A stretch of 64,000 nt of DNA. Origin: Nymphalis io (Eukaryota > Arthropoda > Insecta > Lepidoptera > Nymphalidae). Where the stretch lies: the NCBI RefSeq assembly GCF_905147045.1, contig NC_065903.1:6324001-6388000 (forward strand), written 5' to 3'. Of this stretch, positions 63,791 to 64,000 are shown piece by piece; position 1 is the stretch's first letter; every line of letters starts with the position of its first letter. The translations under genes were made by a program, and so were the position numbers. The notes beneath the pieces were generated by a model. That model was given only the letters and a program-made list of their open reading frames with translations. It was not told where the DNA came from and did no database searches.

Positions 63791-64000
63791 AAAAAAATAT
63801 TAAAATTTCAAATGTACTATTCAACTGTTTATAGTTTACAACAAAATAAAATGTGTAGGTAAATAATATACTAACCGTATTGCATTTACTGTTCGCTTCC
63901 GATTTCCGTGGTTTGCTAACATCGCGGCATTTTTCTTATTTTTTGCATATCGGTCCTAACTTCTAAAGGGAAGGTCTGATTCGAATAATTTAAAGAGAAA

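Overview
This is a window of an animal nuclear genome, almost certainly a lepidopteran insect and probably a butterfly. It is AT-rich, its genes have spliced introns, and it is full of short tRNA-derived SINEs and non-LTR retrotransposons of types common in Lepidoptera. I see no operon, CRISPR array, tRNA gene or rRNA gene; the only tRNA-like sequences are the heads of SINEs.

Two protein-coding genes can be rebuilt exon by exon with splice phases that agree throughout. On the minus strand, 3981-11973 holds a complete 14-coding-exon GPR155/LYCHOS homologue (821 aa: permease-like N-terminus, GPCR-like helices, C-terminal DEP domain). On the plus strand, 16601-23153 holds a complete 7-coding-exon DEAD-box RNA helicase of the p68/DDX5/Rm62 type (838 aa). 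The two are divergent and separated by about 4.5 kb, most of it a dead R1-clade LINE (12541-15935). A third, weaker candidate is a three-exon, 73-aa gene on the plus strand (31268-34704) that I do not recognise. Two isolated minus-strand coding-like islands (42114-42198 and 50977-51126) and a CpG-rich block (46640-46990) suggest that another long-intron gene touches the right half.

The rest is repeats. Autonomous elements: a LINE with endonuclease and reverse transcriptase in one 1008-codon frame broken by a single TGA (26946-30600), a second fragment of the same family (936-1835), the R1 element, two RTE-like 3' pieces (44470-45251 plus; 59040-60075 minus), a Tc1-like transposase relic (37195-38020) and a LINE 3' tail (51300-51473). 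Non-autonomous families: SINE A (7 copies), SINE C (3), a tRNA-headed SINE F (1), a poly(A) repeat B (14 copies or fragments), a poly(A) repeat E (3) and an unassigned repeat D (2). Several are nested, which gives relative ages: B lies in R1, RTE in D, and SINE C in a 38-bp palindrome.

No wholly new system is evident. The observations most worth following are repeat B, whose two ends resemble the two ends of the 26.9-30.6 kb LINE; SINE A, whose 3' end resembles a LINE tail; the substituted sterol-pocket positions in the GPR155 homologue; and the small three-exon gene.
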